Shown here: piece after piece, positions 25,757-33,491 of the stretch
Numbering within the stretch: the stretch's first letter is position 1
Layout of the letters: each line of letters opens with the position of its first letter
NCBI GenBank assembly: GCA_017555455.1
Contig: JAFZGJ010000099.1
Coordinates: 1 to 43,668, forward strand
Direction: 5' to 3'
DNA: 43,668 nucleotides
Source of the DNA: Lachnospiraceae bacterium
GTDB lineage: Bacteria > Bacillota > Clostridia > Lachnospirales > Lachnospiraceae
The notes under the pieces: model-generated
What the model was told of the DNA's origin: nothing
Seen by the model: only the letters and a program-made list of their open reading frames with translations
Database searches by the model: none
Translations under genes and position numbers: made by a program

Positions 25757-26761
25757 CTACTCAGAAATACTTTCCACAAATTCTTCTAATGTTATTTCAT
25801 TATCCATAATGATTGTGGCTGCTTCTTTCCCCACATATCTAAAATGCCATGGCTCATAATCAATTCCCGTAATATATTCCTTACCACGGGGATATCTCAA
25901 AATAAACCCATATTCTTTACAATGTTTCTTTAACCATTTTCCTGCAGAAGTCTTTTCAAATCCTTCATTTAATACAGTATAATCATTGGAAATAATATCC
26001 AAAGCCAAGCCAATCTGATGTTCACTGGCTCCCGGAACCGTCACAATCTGCGAAGCTTTCTTATATGCTTCCATATAAGAATATCCATTACTCATATGAG
26101 CCTTAATCTTACGCTCAAACAGCCTTTGTTGTCGTTCGATATCTCTATAAGGAGAACATACTGCCAAATATACCCCCTCATTCCTTGCTGCCTGTAACAT
26201 AGCAAACAATTCCGGTAAGATTCTGGCATCACATTTCATACTTCCGGCAATGGTTCCCAATTCAAAGGTATGACCTTCCGGCACCGGATGCTGTTTATTT
26301 ACCAATAATAAATTCCAATCCTCTTTGGAAAATTTTTTATTTTCTGTAGTCTCATTACTACTCTGTATAATTGTCTGAGACTGGCTGTTTTTCAAAATCT
26401 CATCTACAGAATATTTATTTTCACCCTCTTCTAATACTTCGTCTTCAAAATCTTCTTCCAACAGGATTTCTTCATCCAATTCCTGCACATATTCCGTTTC
26501 CATATTCTCCACGGATTCTGTCATAATTTCCACTACCTGACTTTGAAAAGCAGGTGTTGAAAAACTGTTGCTTACCAAAAATACCAAAAAAGAAACTCCA
26601 ACTCCAAGTAATCTTTTCCGATTGCTCATAAAATAGATTCCGGTACGGTCTATTGCCACTATGAAAACTATAAAAAGCAACATTAATGGCTTTAACCACC
26701 GATGCTTGTTACCGGTTCTTATACATCTCGAAACCTGTATCTCTTTCCATGTTTTTTTCAT
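25757..26761 (-). CDS. Membrane-anchored VanY-type D,D-carboxypeptidase
   Basis: This is a zinc peptidase trimming D-Ala-D-Ala ends of peptidoglycan. The 334 residues have one or two N-terminal membrane segments (about 25-45 and 50-67) and an acidic linker (about 85-130). The VanY domain follows (about 155-320) with SPYRDIERQQ, the zinc ligands in EHQIGLALDI, and EPWHFRYV with the catalytic Glu and third ligand. Ribosome sites are weak at both the ATG at 26761 and the internal ATG at 26626, so the N-terminus and the number of membrane segments are uncertain. It is transcribed towards tgt. Confidence 0.88.
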   Translation of the reverse strand: MKKTWKEIQVSRCIRTGNKHRWLKPLMLLFIVFIVAIDRTGIYFMSNRKRLLGVGVSFLVFLVSNSFSTPAFQSQVVEIMTESVENMETEYVQELDEEILLEEDFEDEVLEEGENKYSVDEILKNSQSQTIIQSSNETTENKKFSKEDWNLLLVNKQHPVPEGHTFELGTIAGSMKCDARILPELFAMLQAARNEGVYLAVCSPYRDIERQQRLFERKIKAHMSNGYSYMEAYKKASQIVTVPGASEHQIGLALDIISNDYTVLNEGFEKTSAGKWLKKHCKEYGFILRYPRGKEYITGIDYEPWHFRYVGKEAATIIMDNEITLEEFVESISE

Positions 26762-26877
26762 ATATACCCAAACTTTCTAAAATACTATAAATCCATTCTT
26801 TCCTAATTTTAATATAACATAGAAGTTCGATTTGTACAGTATTTTTTTATAAATCTTTGTTTTTCATTTCCCAATTC

Positions 26878-26906
26878 TTGAATTTTCTTCCCTTAATGAT
26901 TATACT
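26878..26906 (+). promoter_or_regulatory. Promoter of aroC
   Basis: TTGAAT (26878-26883) and TATACT (26901-26906) have a 17-base spacer. An AGGAGG site and the ATG at 26942 follow. Confidence 0.68.
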
Positions 26907-26941
26907 TAGAAATTATAATAAAAATGTTTTAGGAGGCTTTT

Positions 26942-28048
26942 ATGGCTGGCTCGACATATGGAACAATTTTTAAAATAACTACCTGGGGGGAATCCCATGG
27001 AAAAGCTATCGGTGTCGTTATTGATGGTTGCCCTGCCGGTTTACCCTTATGTGAAAATGACATTCAAAGATTTTTGGACAGGAGAAAACCGGGACAAACT
27101 GCATATAGTACTCCCCGGAAAGAATCTGATGAGGTTCAGATTTTATCCGGTGTATTTGAAGGAAAAACTACAGGCACCCCTATTTCCTTACTGGTAGAGA
27201 ACACTTCCCAGCGTTCTCACGATTATTCACAAATTGCATCCTGCTATCGTCCGGGACATGCCGACTATACTTTTGACAGAAAATATGGTTTCCGGGATTA
27301 TCGTGGTGGTGGACGTTCTTCAGGACGCGAAACTATCGGGAGAGTTGCTGCCGGAGCCGTTGCAACTCTGATTTTAAAAAAAATGGGGATTGAATTTACT
27401 ACTTTTACGCGTTCCATTGGTCCCATCTCTATTCAGGAAGAAAATTTTGATGCTTCTTTCATTTTCCAAACTCCTACTCTTATGCCCGATGCCGTCGCCG
27501 GCAGACAGGCTGAAGAGTATCTGAAAGAATGTATGAAAAACCATGATTCTGCCGGTGGCGTCATTGAATGCCGCGTTACCGGACTTCCAATCGGACTGGG
27601 CGATCCTGTTTTTGAAAAACTGGATGCAAACCTGGCAAAAGCCCTAGTTTCCATTGGTTCCGTCAAAGCCTTTGAAATCGGCGACGGTACCTTAGTTTCT
27701 ACCTTAAAAGGCTCTGAAAACAATGATGAATTTTATATGGATAATGAAAGAATTCAAAAAAGAACCAATCATTCCGGCGGTACCTTAGGAGGTATCAGTG
27801 ATGGCGACACTCTCCTTATGCGGGCTTACATTAAACCTACCCCTTCCATCTTTTCACCACAGCAAACTGTAACCAGTGCCGGTGAAGAAGTTACTATTAA
27901 TATTCAAGGCCGACATGATCCTGTCATTGTTCCTCGTGCAGTTGTGGTGGTCGAAGCCATGGCAGCTCTTACTATCTTAGATTCTTTACTTTTAAATATG
28001 ACTTCAAAGCTGGATTCTGTAGTTAATTTCTATAATAGGAAAGAATAA
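26942..28048 (+). CDS. aroC: Chorismate synthase
   Basis: This FMN-dependent enzyme converts EPSP to chorismate, the last shared step to aromatic amino acids and folate p-aminobenzoate. Its 368 residues show the conserved WGESHG (about 15-20), the RRKPGQ segment, RPGHADYTFDRKYG, GGGRSSGRET and the C-terminal RHDPVIVPRAVVV. The gene stands alone, with its own promoter and a convergent terminator, rather than in an aro cluster. Confidence 0.97.
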   Translation: MAGSTYGTIFKITTWGESHGKAIGVVIDGCPAGLPLCENDIQRFLDRRKPGQTAYSTPRKESDEVQILSGVFEGKTTGTPISLLVENTSQRSHDYSQIASCYRPGHADYTFDRKYGFRDYRGGGRSSGRETIGRVAAGAVATLILKKMGIEFTTFTRSIGPISIQEENFDASFIFQTPTLMPDAVAGRQAEEYLKECMKNHDSAGGVIECRVTGLPIGLGDPVFEKLDANLAKALVSIGSVKAFEIGDGTLVSTLKGSENNDEFYMDNERIQKRTNHSGGTLGGISDGDTLLMRAYIKPTPSIFSPQQTVTSAGEEVTINIQGRHDPVIVPRAVVVVEAMAALTILDSLLLNMTSKLDSVVNFYNRKE

Positions 28049-28053
28049 AAATT

Positions 28054-28078
28054 GGGATGTTGCATTTTGCAACATCCC
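28054..28078. terminator. Terminator between convergent aroC and lactonase-like gene
   Basis: GGGATGTTGCA (28054-28064) and TGCAACATCCC (28068-28078) pair perfectly around TTT. T-rich flanks are better on the minus side. Confidence 0.85.
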
Positions 28079-28085
28079 CTATTAT

Positions 28086-29141
28086 TTACGGAAGTTTGTG
28101 GAAAATAATACAATTTGGTTTGTTTACCTTGATTTCTTTTCCATTCATTACCAATAATCCTTTTTCTAAATCTACGTTAAAAAAAGTCATAGTATCAGTT
28201 TCATGATTTAAGGAAACCAAATGCTTATTATCAGGGAATAAGGAAGCATCCTTTGGATAATCCCCACTTACCGGAAGACAGAATATTTTGGATAAAAGTC
28301 CTGTTTCTTCATCCATATTATATACAATTACACTATTATCTCCGGCATTAGTACTTAAAATATATTTATGATCCACAGATAATTTTAATGCACTTGCTGC
28401 ACTGAGACTGGCGTGATACTCATTCAAAGTAGAAATGGTCTGAATTTTTTCAAATTCCGGATTATTATTCTCGTCTGTATATGCGTATACATCAATGTAA
28501 TTCTTCAATTCATGTACAATATAAAGAAATTTTCCATCCTTACTAAACTTCAAATGTCTGGGAGCCGATTCCTGTTCACTTCGGATAATATCCACCAATT
28601 TTAATTTCCCGGTTACATAATCTACTTTATATACATTTACATGATCCATTCCCAAATCTGCTGCAAACAAATATTTATTATCACGGGACATTTTCACACA
28701 GTTAATATGTGGTCTGAAATTACGCTCTGCAATACTGCCCAATCCTCGATGGTATATTTCATCTGTAATCTCACCTACACCTCCATCTTCTCTAAGACGA
28801 AGGGCTGTAACTTTTCCGTCATGATATCCTGCCACAAACAACATTTTGTCATTATAATCTGTAGAAAGATAGCAGCCTCGCATACCATTAATATTACCCC
28901 GGTTAATTTCAGTAAGACTTCCGTCTGCTTCAATTTTATATGCTTCAACCCCAAAATCAGTAATTGAATATAAATATTCTCTACTGTGAGAAATGGTTAC
29001 GTAAGATGAATTAGTAATTTCTACCTGATCTTTTGGTATAAACCGCCCATTTTCCAAATCCACATCATATATTTTTATTCCATACTGATTTCCACCCATA
29101 GTATAGGTTGAAACATAAGCCACATACTTTTCCTTTTCCAT
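28086..29141 (-). CDS. Lactonase-family seven-bladed propeller protein (Pgl-like)
   Basis: The 351-residue beta-propeller resembles the YbhE-type 6-phosphogluconolactonase family. Repeated strand blocks such as YVAYVSTYT, YLYSITDFGVEAYKI, LFVAGYHDGKVTAL, YLFAADLGMDHVNVYKVD, FLYIVHELKNYIDVY and YILSTNAGDNSVIVYN mark the blades. RPHINCV and PRHLKFS match positions that hold the family active-site residues. The rest of the oxidative pentose pathway is not nearby, so the substrate is unproved. An AAAGGA ribosome site precedes the ATG. Confidence 0.85.
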   Translation of the reverse strand: MEKEKYVAYVSTYTMGGNQYGIKIYDVDLENGRFIPKDQVEITNSSYVTISHSREYLYSITDFGVEAYKIEADGSLTEINRGNINGMRGCYLSTDYNDKMLFVAGYHDGKVTALRLREDGGVGEITDEIYHRGLGSIAERNFRPHINCVKMSRDNKYLFAADLGMDHVNVYKVDYVTGKLKLVDIIRSEQESAPRHLKFSKDGKFLYIVHELKNYIDVYAYTDENNNPEFEKIQTISTLNEYHASLSAASALKLSVDHKYILSTNAGDNSVIVYNMDEETGLLSKIFCLPVSGDYPKDASLFPDNKHLVSLNHETDTMTFFNVDLEKGLLVMNGKEIKVNKPNCIIFHKLP

Positions 29142-29197
29142 GCTGCTATCCTTTCAGTAATATTCTATATTCAGAATTAACATTCTCTCTGCTGTAA

Positions 29198-29226
29198 ATT
29201 TTATCATAAGTCCTAATTTTTGTTAA
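29198..29226 (-). promoter_or_regulatory. Promoter of the lactonase-like gene
   Basis: On the minus strand TTAACA (29221-29226) and TAAAAT (29198-29203) have a 17-base spacer. Confidence 0.6.
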
Positions 29227-29299
29227 TATCTTTTTCCTTTTTTCATGTGGAAACAAATTCATATTTTTATTTATCTATCAATTTCCATAAGAATAATTA

Positions 29300-29328
29300 T
29301 TGACAATCCTTTGCCAATTATTTATCTT
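29300..29328 (+). promoter_or_regulatory. Promoter of the pseudouridine synthase gene
   Basis: A consensus TTGACA (29300-29305) and TATCTT (29323-29328) have a 17-base spacer, about 70 bases before the ATG at 29399. Confidence 0.62.
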
Positions 29329-29398
29329 TAAGAAAAATTCTTTTCATAAACATATGATATTCATAAAATGAAACTACAGTAAACCCAAGGAGCCGGCT

Positions 29399-30292
29399 AT
29401 GGAGCGTAAACTTTTATTTAAGATTTCTCAACAGGATACTAATCATACTATTTACGATTATTTGAAAGCACAAGGATTTTCTTCTCAAAATATTATTGAC
29501 TTAAAAAAAATGAATCGAAGTATCTTAATCAACCAGCAGTGGGTTCATGTAAACTATCGCTTAAATGCAGGTGAAGAACTACTGATTCATATTCAGGAAA
29601 ATTCTTCCAACGATAAAATTATTCCCTCAAACCTGCCTTTCCCTATTATCTATGAGGATGAAGATATTGTAGTCATCAATAAACCTGCTGATATGCCTAT
29701 TCATCCATCCCAAAATAACTATGGAAACACCCTTGCCAATGCAGCCGCCTATTATTATGAAGTAGAAAAAAACACTCCTTTTATCTTCCGCTGTATTAAT
29801 CGTCTGGACCGTAATACTACCGGATTAACTATTTTGGCAAAAAACATGTATTCTGCCGGCGTATTAGCCGGTCAAATGCAACGAAGGGAAATTAAACGTT
29901 TATATCTTGCTGTTATTGATGGGCACTTAGAAAGAAAATATGGAACCATACGCCTTCCCATAGGAAGAAAATCCGGTTCTACCATTGAAAGACAAATCGA
30001 CCTTGAACATGGTGAAAATGCCATTACCCACTACTGCCGCTTGCGGACAATTGGCAACTATACTCTGGCTGCATTCCAACTGGAAACCGGACGGACGCAT
30101 CAAATCCGTGTTCATATGGCTTCTTTGAATACACCTTTAATCGGGGATACTTTATACAACACACTTCCTTCCGCAACAGCTTTACCACGACAGGCACTCC
30201 ACGCATATCGGATTAGTTTTACACATCCTGTCACAAAAGAACATATGAAATTCACCGCACCGATTCCGGAAGATATACTTTCACTTATTTAA
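29399..30292 (+). CDS. RluA/RluD-family pseudouridine synthase
   Basis: This enzyme isomerises uridine in rRNA or tRNA. The 297 residues contain an S4-like RNA-binding region (about 15-70), the entry motif IVVINKPADMPIHPS (about 90-104), the catalytic Asp in INRLDRNTTGL, where the usual His of HRLD is Asn, and the ETGRTHQIRVHMA motif. Family level is certain, but the target uridine and the precise rlu name cannot be assigned. The gene has its own promoter and a strong convergent terminator. Confidence 0.92.
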   Translation: MERKLLFKISQQDTNHTIYDYLKAQGFSSQNIIDLKKMNRSILINQQWVHVNYRLNAGEELLIHIQENSSNDKIIPSNLPFPIIYEDEDIVVINKPADMPIHPSQNNYGNTLANAAAYYYEVEKNTPFIFRCINRLDRNTTGLTILAKNMYSAGVLAGQMQRREIKRLYLAVIDGHLERKYGTIRLPIGRKSGSTIERQIDLEHGENAITHYCRLRTIGNYTLAAFQLETGRTHQIRVHMASLNTPLIGDTLYNTLPSATALPRQALHAYRISFTHPVTKEHMKFTAPIPEDILSLI

Positions 30293-30295
30293 AAT

Positions 30296-30330
30296 GGGTA
30301 TGTTACAAATTTTTGTTTTGTAACATACCC
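30296..30330. terminator. Bidirectional terminator between rlu and trpS
   Basis: A 14-bp stem (30296-30309 with 30317-30330) of GGGTATGTTACAAA type has a T-rich loop and follows the rlu stop by 3 bases. trpS ends at 30342 on the other strand. Confidence 0.87.
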
Positions 30331-30341
30331 TTCTTTAAATC

Positions 30342-31346
30342 TTAACGGATTCTTTCCGGAAATCCTACTTTTTTCTGCACTTTTCTAAGTGTCTTTGTGG
30401 CATAATATCCGGCCTTATCTGCATTTTCTTTGATAACACTATCAATATACGCTTTATCCTTACTTAATCTTGCAAATTCATCCTGTACCGGTTTTAAAAC
30501 ACTTACTACGGATTCCCCAACTGCCAATTTAAAGTCACCATAACCTTTTCCTTCAAATTCTTTCACTGCTTCTTCCGGAGTCTTATTATTACAAGCACAA
30601 TAAATATCCAATAAATTCTTAATTCCGGGCTGTTCATCACGATAACAGATACAAGCCTCCGAATCCGTAACTGCACGTTTAAACTTACGGATAATGGTAT
30701 CCGGATCATCCATAAGAAGAATACTTGCATTAGGATTTTCATCAGATTTACTCATTTTCTTGGTTGGCTCCTGTAAACTCATAATTTTAGCCCCTGCTTT
30801 TCCGATATATGGTTCAGGAATAGTAAATACATCACCATAAACACCATTAAATCTCTGCGCAATATCCCTGGTAATCTCTAAATGCTGAAGTTGATCTTTA
30901 CCAACAGGTACCACGTCTGCCTGGAACAGTAAAATATCTGCCGCCATTAAAACAGGATATGTAAATAATCCCGCATTAATATTATCTGCATGCTTTGCAG
31001 ATTTGTCTTTAAACTGTGTCATACGGTTTAATTCACCCATATAGGTAAAACAATTTAAAATCCAAGATAATTCTGCATGCCCTGATACATGAGACTGATA
31101 ATAAATACAATTTTTCTTAGGATCTAAACCTGCAGCAATATATAAAGTCAACAGATTTCTAGCTCTTTTTCTAAGTTCTGCCGGATCCTGACGGACAGTA
31201 ATGGAATGTAAATCAACTACAGAATAAAAACATTCATATTCATCACTTAATGTAACCCAGTTTTTTAATGCTCCCAAATAATTTCCCAAAGTCAAATTAC
31301 CGGTTGCCTGCATTCCACTAAATAATACTTTCTTTCCATCTATCAT
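30342..31346 (-). CDS. trpS: Tryptophanyl-tRNA synthetase
   Basis: This class I synthetase charges tRNA-Trp. The HIGH-like motif is GNLTLGNYLG and the KMSKS motif is KKMSKSDEN. The family blocks FTYMGELNRMTQFKDK and VPVGKDQLQHLEITRDIAQRFN are also present. The frame opens at an ATG at 31361, but GGAGG overlaps that codon and fits the ATG at 31346, giving 334 residues, the standard length. No T-box leader was found in the 96 bases upstream; a normal promoter lies there instead. Confidence 0.96.
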   Translation of the reverse strand: MIDGKKVLFSGMQATGNLTLGNYLGALKNWVTLSDEYECFYSVVDLHSITVRQDPAELRKRARNLLTLYIAAGLDPKKNCIYYQSHVSGHAELSWILNCFTYMGELNRMTQFKDKSAKHADNINAGLFTYPVLMAADILLFQADVVPVGKDQLQHLEITRDIAQRFNGVYGDVFTIPEPYIGKAGAKIMSLQEPTKKMSKSDENPNASILLMDDPDTIIRKFKRAVTDSEACICYRDEQPGIKNLLDIYCACNNKTPEEAVKEFEGKGYGDFKLAVGESVVSVLKPVQDEFARLSKDKAYIDSVIKENADKAGYYATKTLRKVQKKVGFPERIR

Positions 31347-31389
31347 TTTCTTATCCTCCATTAAGATTTTATCTCAAAAATCTTTAATC

Positions 31390-31418
31390 AGTTTAACATT
31401 CTACACCCTGCAAGTCAA
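31390..31418 (-). promoter_or_regulatory. Promoter of trpS
   Basis: On the minus strand TTGACT (31413-31418) and TAAACT (31390-31395) have a 17-base spacer, 44 bases before the start codon at 31346. Confidence 0.65.
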
Positions 31419-31442
31419 GAAACTATAAACTTCACTTTTCTT

Positions 31443-32234
31443 TTATTGACTTTCCGTATTTTCTTCCTTTTTCCCATATATATTTAAAGTCTGTGATTCT
31501 TCATCAAACCTGTAGAACAAGATATTTTCCTCTAATTCATTTATTTTTTCTTCCCATTGTATTAGTCTATTTTGGAGTTTCTCTATCTCTTCTTTCTGAC
31601 TTACTTCTTTTTCTGATAATTCTTCTTCCAACACTGTAATTTTATCATTCATATTTTTTATTTCATTTTTTAAAGCCAAAATAGATTCTTTATTCTGTAC
31701 TGCTTCATTTTGTAAATTATCCAATATCAGGATTTGATTCTTGATATCTGTAATTTGATTCTGTATACCGGTGATTTTATTTGTTGTATCTATAATTTGA
31801 TTTTGCACGCCCGTAATTTTATTTTCTGTATCTGTAATTTGATTCTGTATGCCGGTGATTTTATCGTTTGCATTTATATTTTGTTTTTGCAATTCCACAA
31901 TTTTTTCCGCAATATTTGTAACATATTTTTCTACAGATGTAATTTCACTTGTCACATTGGAAACATGGTTTTCCATTCTGGCCAAACTACCTTCATAAAT
32001 TAGCCTTTGTTCATTTAAATCATTGATATCTGCTTTTTCCTCCAGCCACAAATCAATATCTTTGCTTAATTCTTTTACCTCTGAATTTTCCTTTTCTGAA
32101 TATGCTTTGATGGCTTTCTCCATGCCTTTCTCTAATTCTACCCTCTGATTTTGATAAAGAGCAAGAAATGATGCTACTAAATACACTATAGTTGCTGTAA
32201 AAAGAACCAGTCCTACTATTTTTCTACGTTTCAT
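31443..32234 (-). CDS. Membrane-anchored long coiled-coil protein with 14-residue repeats
   Basis: I know no named family for it. The 263 residues have a basic start MKRRK, one transmembrane helix (about 6-26), and then an almost continuous coiled coil to residue 240, ending in a short strand-like tail (FYRFDEESQTLNIYGKK). Residues 123-164 are three exact-length 14-residue repeats of the type NKITGIQNQITDT, that is, two heptads each. Topology predicts an extracytoplasmic rod if the helix is an uncleaved anchor. It might be a spacer, a surface stalk or an envelope scaffold; none is proved. An AAAGGAAG ribosome site precedes the ATG. Confidence 0.75.
   Translation of the reverse strand: MKRRKIVGLVLFTATIVYLVASFLALYQNQRVELEKGMEKAIKAYSEKENSEVKELSKDIDLWLEEKADINDLNEQRLIYEGSLARMENHVSNVTSEITSVEKYVTNIAEKIVELQKQNINANDKITGIQNQITDTENKITGVQNQIIDTTNKITGIQNQITDIKNQILILDNLQNEAVQNKESILALKNEIKNMNDKITVLEEELSEKEVSQKEEIEKLQNRLIQWEEKINELEENILFYRFDEESQTLNIYGKKEENTESQ
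31743..31868 (-). repeat. Three 42-bp tandem repeats in coding sequence
   Basis: The three units encode residues 123-136, 137-150 and 151-164 of the coiled-coil protein. Units differ at a few bases, including synonymous ones, so the expansion is not brand new, but the array could still vary in copy number between strains. Confidence 0.85.
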
Positions 32235-32273
32235 AAATATTAACTTCCTTTCTCTCTTGTTTAAAATTATGTA

Positions 32274-32297
32274 TTAAAATAAAAGATGTCTGGACAT
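32274..32297 (-). CDS. Possible 7-residue leader peptide (MSRHLLF)
   Basis: A short reading frame of seven codons plus stop lies in the leader of the coiled-coil gene. Its ATG is preceded by an AAGAAGGTGA ribosome site as good as those of real genes here. GATGT and ACATC flank and include part of the frame and could form a small hairpin. It may be a leader peptide or chance. Confidence 0.25.
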   Translation of the reverse strand: MSRHLLF

Positions 32298-32406
32298 AAC
32301 ATCACCTTCTTTCATTAATTATTTGAAATAAGCTTTTGGAAAAATTTGAATTGTCTAATAAGATTAGAAATTCTGATTTGTAAAAAGATAATTAATTTGT
32401 ATCTAT

Positions 32407-32435
32407 TTTATAGCATAGTCGTATTGCAATTGCAA
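32407..32435 (-). promoter_or_regulatory. Promoter of the coiled-coil gene, with palindrome on -35
   Basis: On the minus strand TTGCAA (32430-32435) and TATAAA (32407-32412) have a 17-base spacer. The -35 box sits within the 14-base palindrome ATTGCAATTGCAAT (32423-32436), a possible operator. The transcript leader before the ATG at 32234 would be about 165 bases. The rest of the 292-base gap is AT-rich with nothing else recognisable. Confidence 0.6.
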
Positions 32436-32480
32436 TATAGTTTATAATTATTTTATATTTTATTCATTCTTATTCTGCGT

Positions 32481-32511
32481 AAAAAAAGAGATAAGAAATT
32501 CTTATCTCTTT
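32481..32511 (-). terminator. Terminator of the Cys-rich protein gene
   Basis: AAAGAGATAAGAA (32485-32497) pairs with TTCTTATCTCTTT (32499-32511). On the minus strand the hairpin runs into seven Ts. Confidence 0.85.
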
Positions 32512-32526
32512 CCAAAACTTATCTTT

Positions 32527-32811
32527 TTAATTGTTCGATTTTTCTTCACAACCACAAGTACGTGGTTCCACATCTAAATACGGAAATTGTGTTCTTGGCA
32601 TTGGAGGCGGTGTATGGGTATTCGCACATGGTGAAACATTACATTCGCAATCACGCCTATTGGTGTTTCGTTCTTCCATGTTACTTCTTCTTGTATTGCA
32701 ACCTCCCATGTTGCCTCTTCCTGTATTGCAACCTCTCATGTTGCAGCTTCCTGTGTTACAGCCATTACCATTACAGCAAAAAAGAATAATAAGTAAAAGT
32801 AAACAGTTCAT
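32527..32811 (-). CDS. Small Cys/Asn/Arg-rich repeat protein with hydrophobic N-terminus
   Basis: Function is not recognised. The 94 residues begin with a hydrophobic segment (MNCLLLLIILFCC) that could be a short membrane anchor or signal. A 10-residue repeat array follows (17-56), starting GCNTGSCNMR, GCNTGRGNMG, GCNTRRSNME and decaying in the fourth unit. The tail has a CECNVSPC cluster, a proline stretch and a CGC pair. There are twelve cysteines in total, which suggests metal binding or disulfide cross-linking. Small proteins of this build occur in Clostridia and might be spore-coat or envelope proteins; that is inference only. An AAGAGG ribosome site precedes the ATG. Confidence 0.65.
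   Translation of the reverse strand: MNCLLLLIILFCCNGNGCNTGSCNMRGCNTGRGNMGGCNTRRSNMEERNTNRRDCECNVSPCANTHTPPPMPRTQFPYLDVEPRTCGCEEKSNN
32674..32763 (-). repeat. 30-bp tandem repeats in coding sequence
   Basis: Three units of 30 bases encode residues 17-46 of the Cys-rich protein. The first two are very similar at DNA level (TTGCAACCTC and CATGTTGC blocks recur on the plus strand) and the third is more diverged. Confidence 0.8.
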
Positions 32812-32882
32812 AATTACCTCTTGGGTTTCTTTATGATACTATATTCCTTTGTTTTATCTTTTGTGCCTATCCACCTATAATA

Positions 32883-33491
32883 TTACATTTTTAACTTATA
32901 ATGATTATTATATTTTTTTACCAATAACTGCCACTTTTCCTTATCGTCCCACATTCTTTGGTTTGGAAGAATCTTTTTCTTAATAAATCGCACCATTTCT
33001 TCTTCCCCATATTTATCTAATATAAGAAGCAGTAATTCTAAAGTTTTTCTGGTTTTTTCATGCAAGGGAGCATAATCTTTTCCTAACTTATAATAATTGA
33101 GCGGATTGTGCTGTGTATATGCCTCTTTAGCATATACCTTACTGGCAGCAATTCTATCCATAACCATCTCAAGAATATATTTCACCGGCATAGGCGCCGG
33201 AGCCATACCGCCTTCAATATCTTTTACACTATAATCAATCCAGTATTCATAATGATGCTTATTGCGTCCCTTATGATGCAACCAGGAAGCAGAATATCCT
33301 TTTTCCTCACGTTCTGCATTATTAGGACTTCTGTTTCCCTGAAAAAATCTGGCACCTACAAAAAATTCCGTAGGACTATATTTGGATAAATCGTGACAAA
33401 TGCCCTGCTTATATAAGCCTATAGAGAAACATCCCTTCATCACAAGCCACTTATGATAAGTAATGGTTTTAAAATGCTGATACACTTTCAT
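32883..33491 (-). CDS. DUF5662 family protein
   Basis: This 202-residue cytoplasmic protein matches the DUF5662 type: HKWLVMKGCFSIGLYKQGICHDLSKYSPTEFF near the start, then ASWLHHKGRNKHHYEYWIDY. The many spaced His and Asp residues (GICHDLSKY, WLHHKGRNKHHYE) look like a metal site related to the HD fold, but no activity is established. The frame opens at an ATG at 33500; the ATG at 33491 is equally possible. The start overlaps the end of the GH13-like gene by 23 bases, so the two are co-transcribed. Confidence 0.75.
   Translation of the reverse strand: MKVYQHFKTITYHKWLVMKGCFSIGLYKQGICHDLSKYSPTEFFVGARFFQGNRSPNNAEREEKGYSASWLHHKGRNKHHYEYWIDYSVKDIEGGMAPAPMPVKYILEMVMDRIAASKVYAKEAYTQHNPLNYYKLGKDYAPLHEKTRKTLELLLLILDKYGEEEMVRFIKKKILPNQRMWDDKEKWQLLVKKYNNHYKLKM

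Noticed and set aside
31347..31442. T-box leader before trpS
   Set aside because: The gap is too short, and no AGGGTGG-type T-box sequence is present; a normal promoter occupies it.
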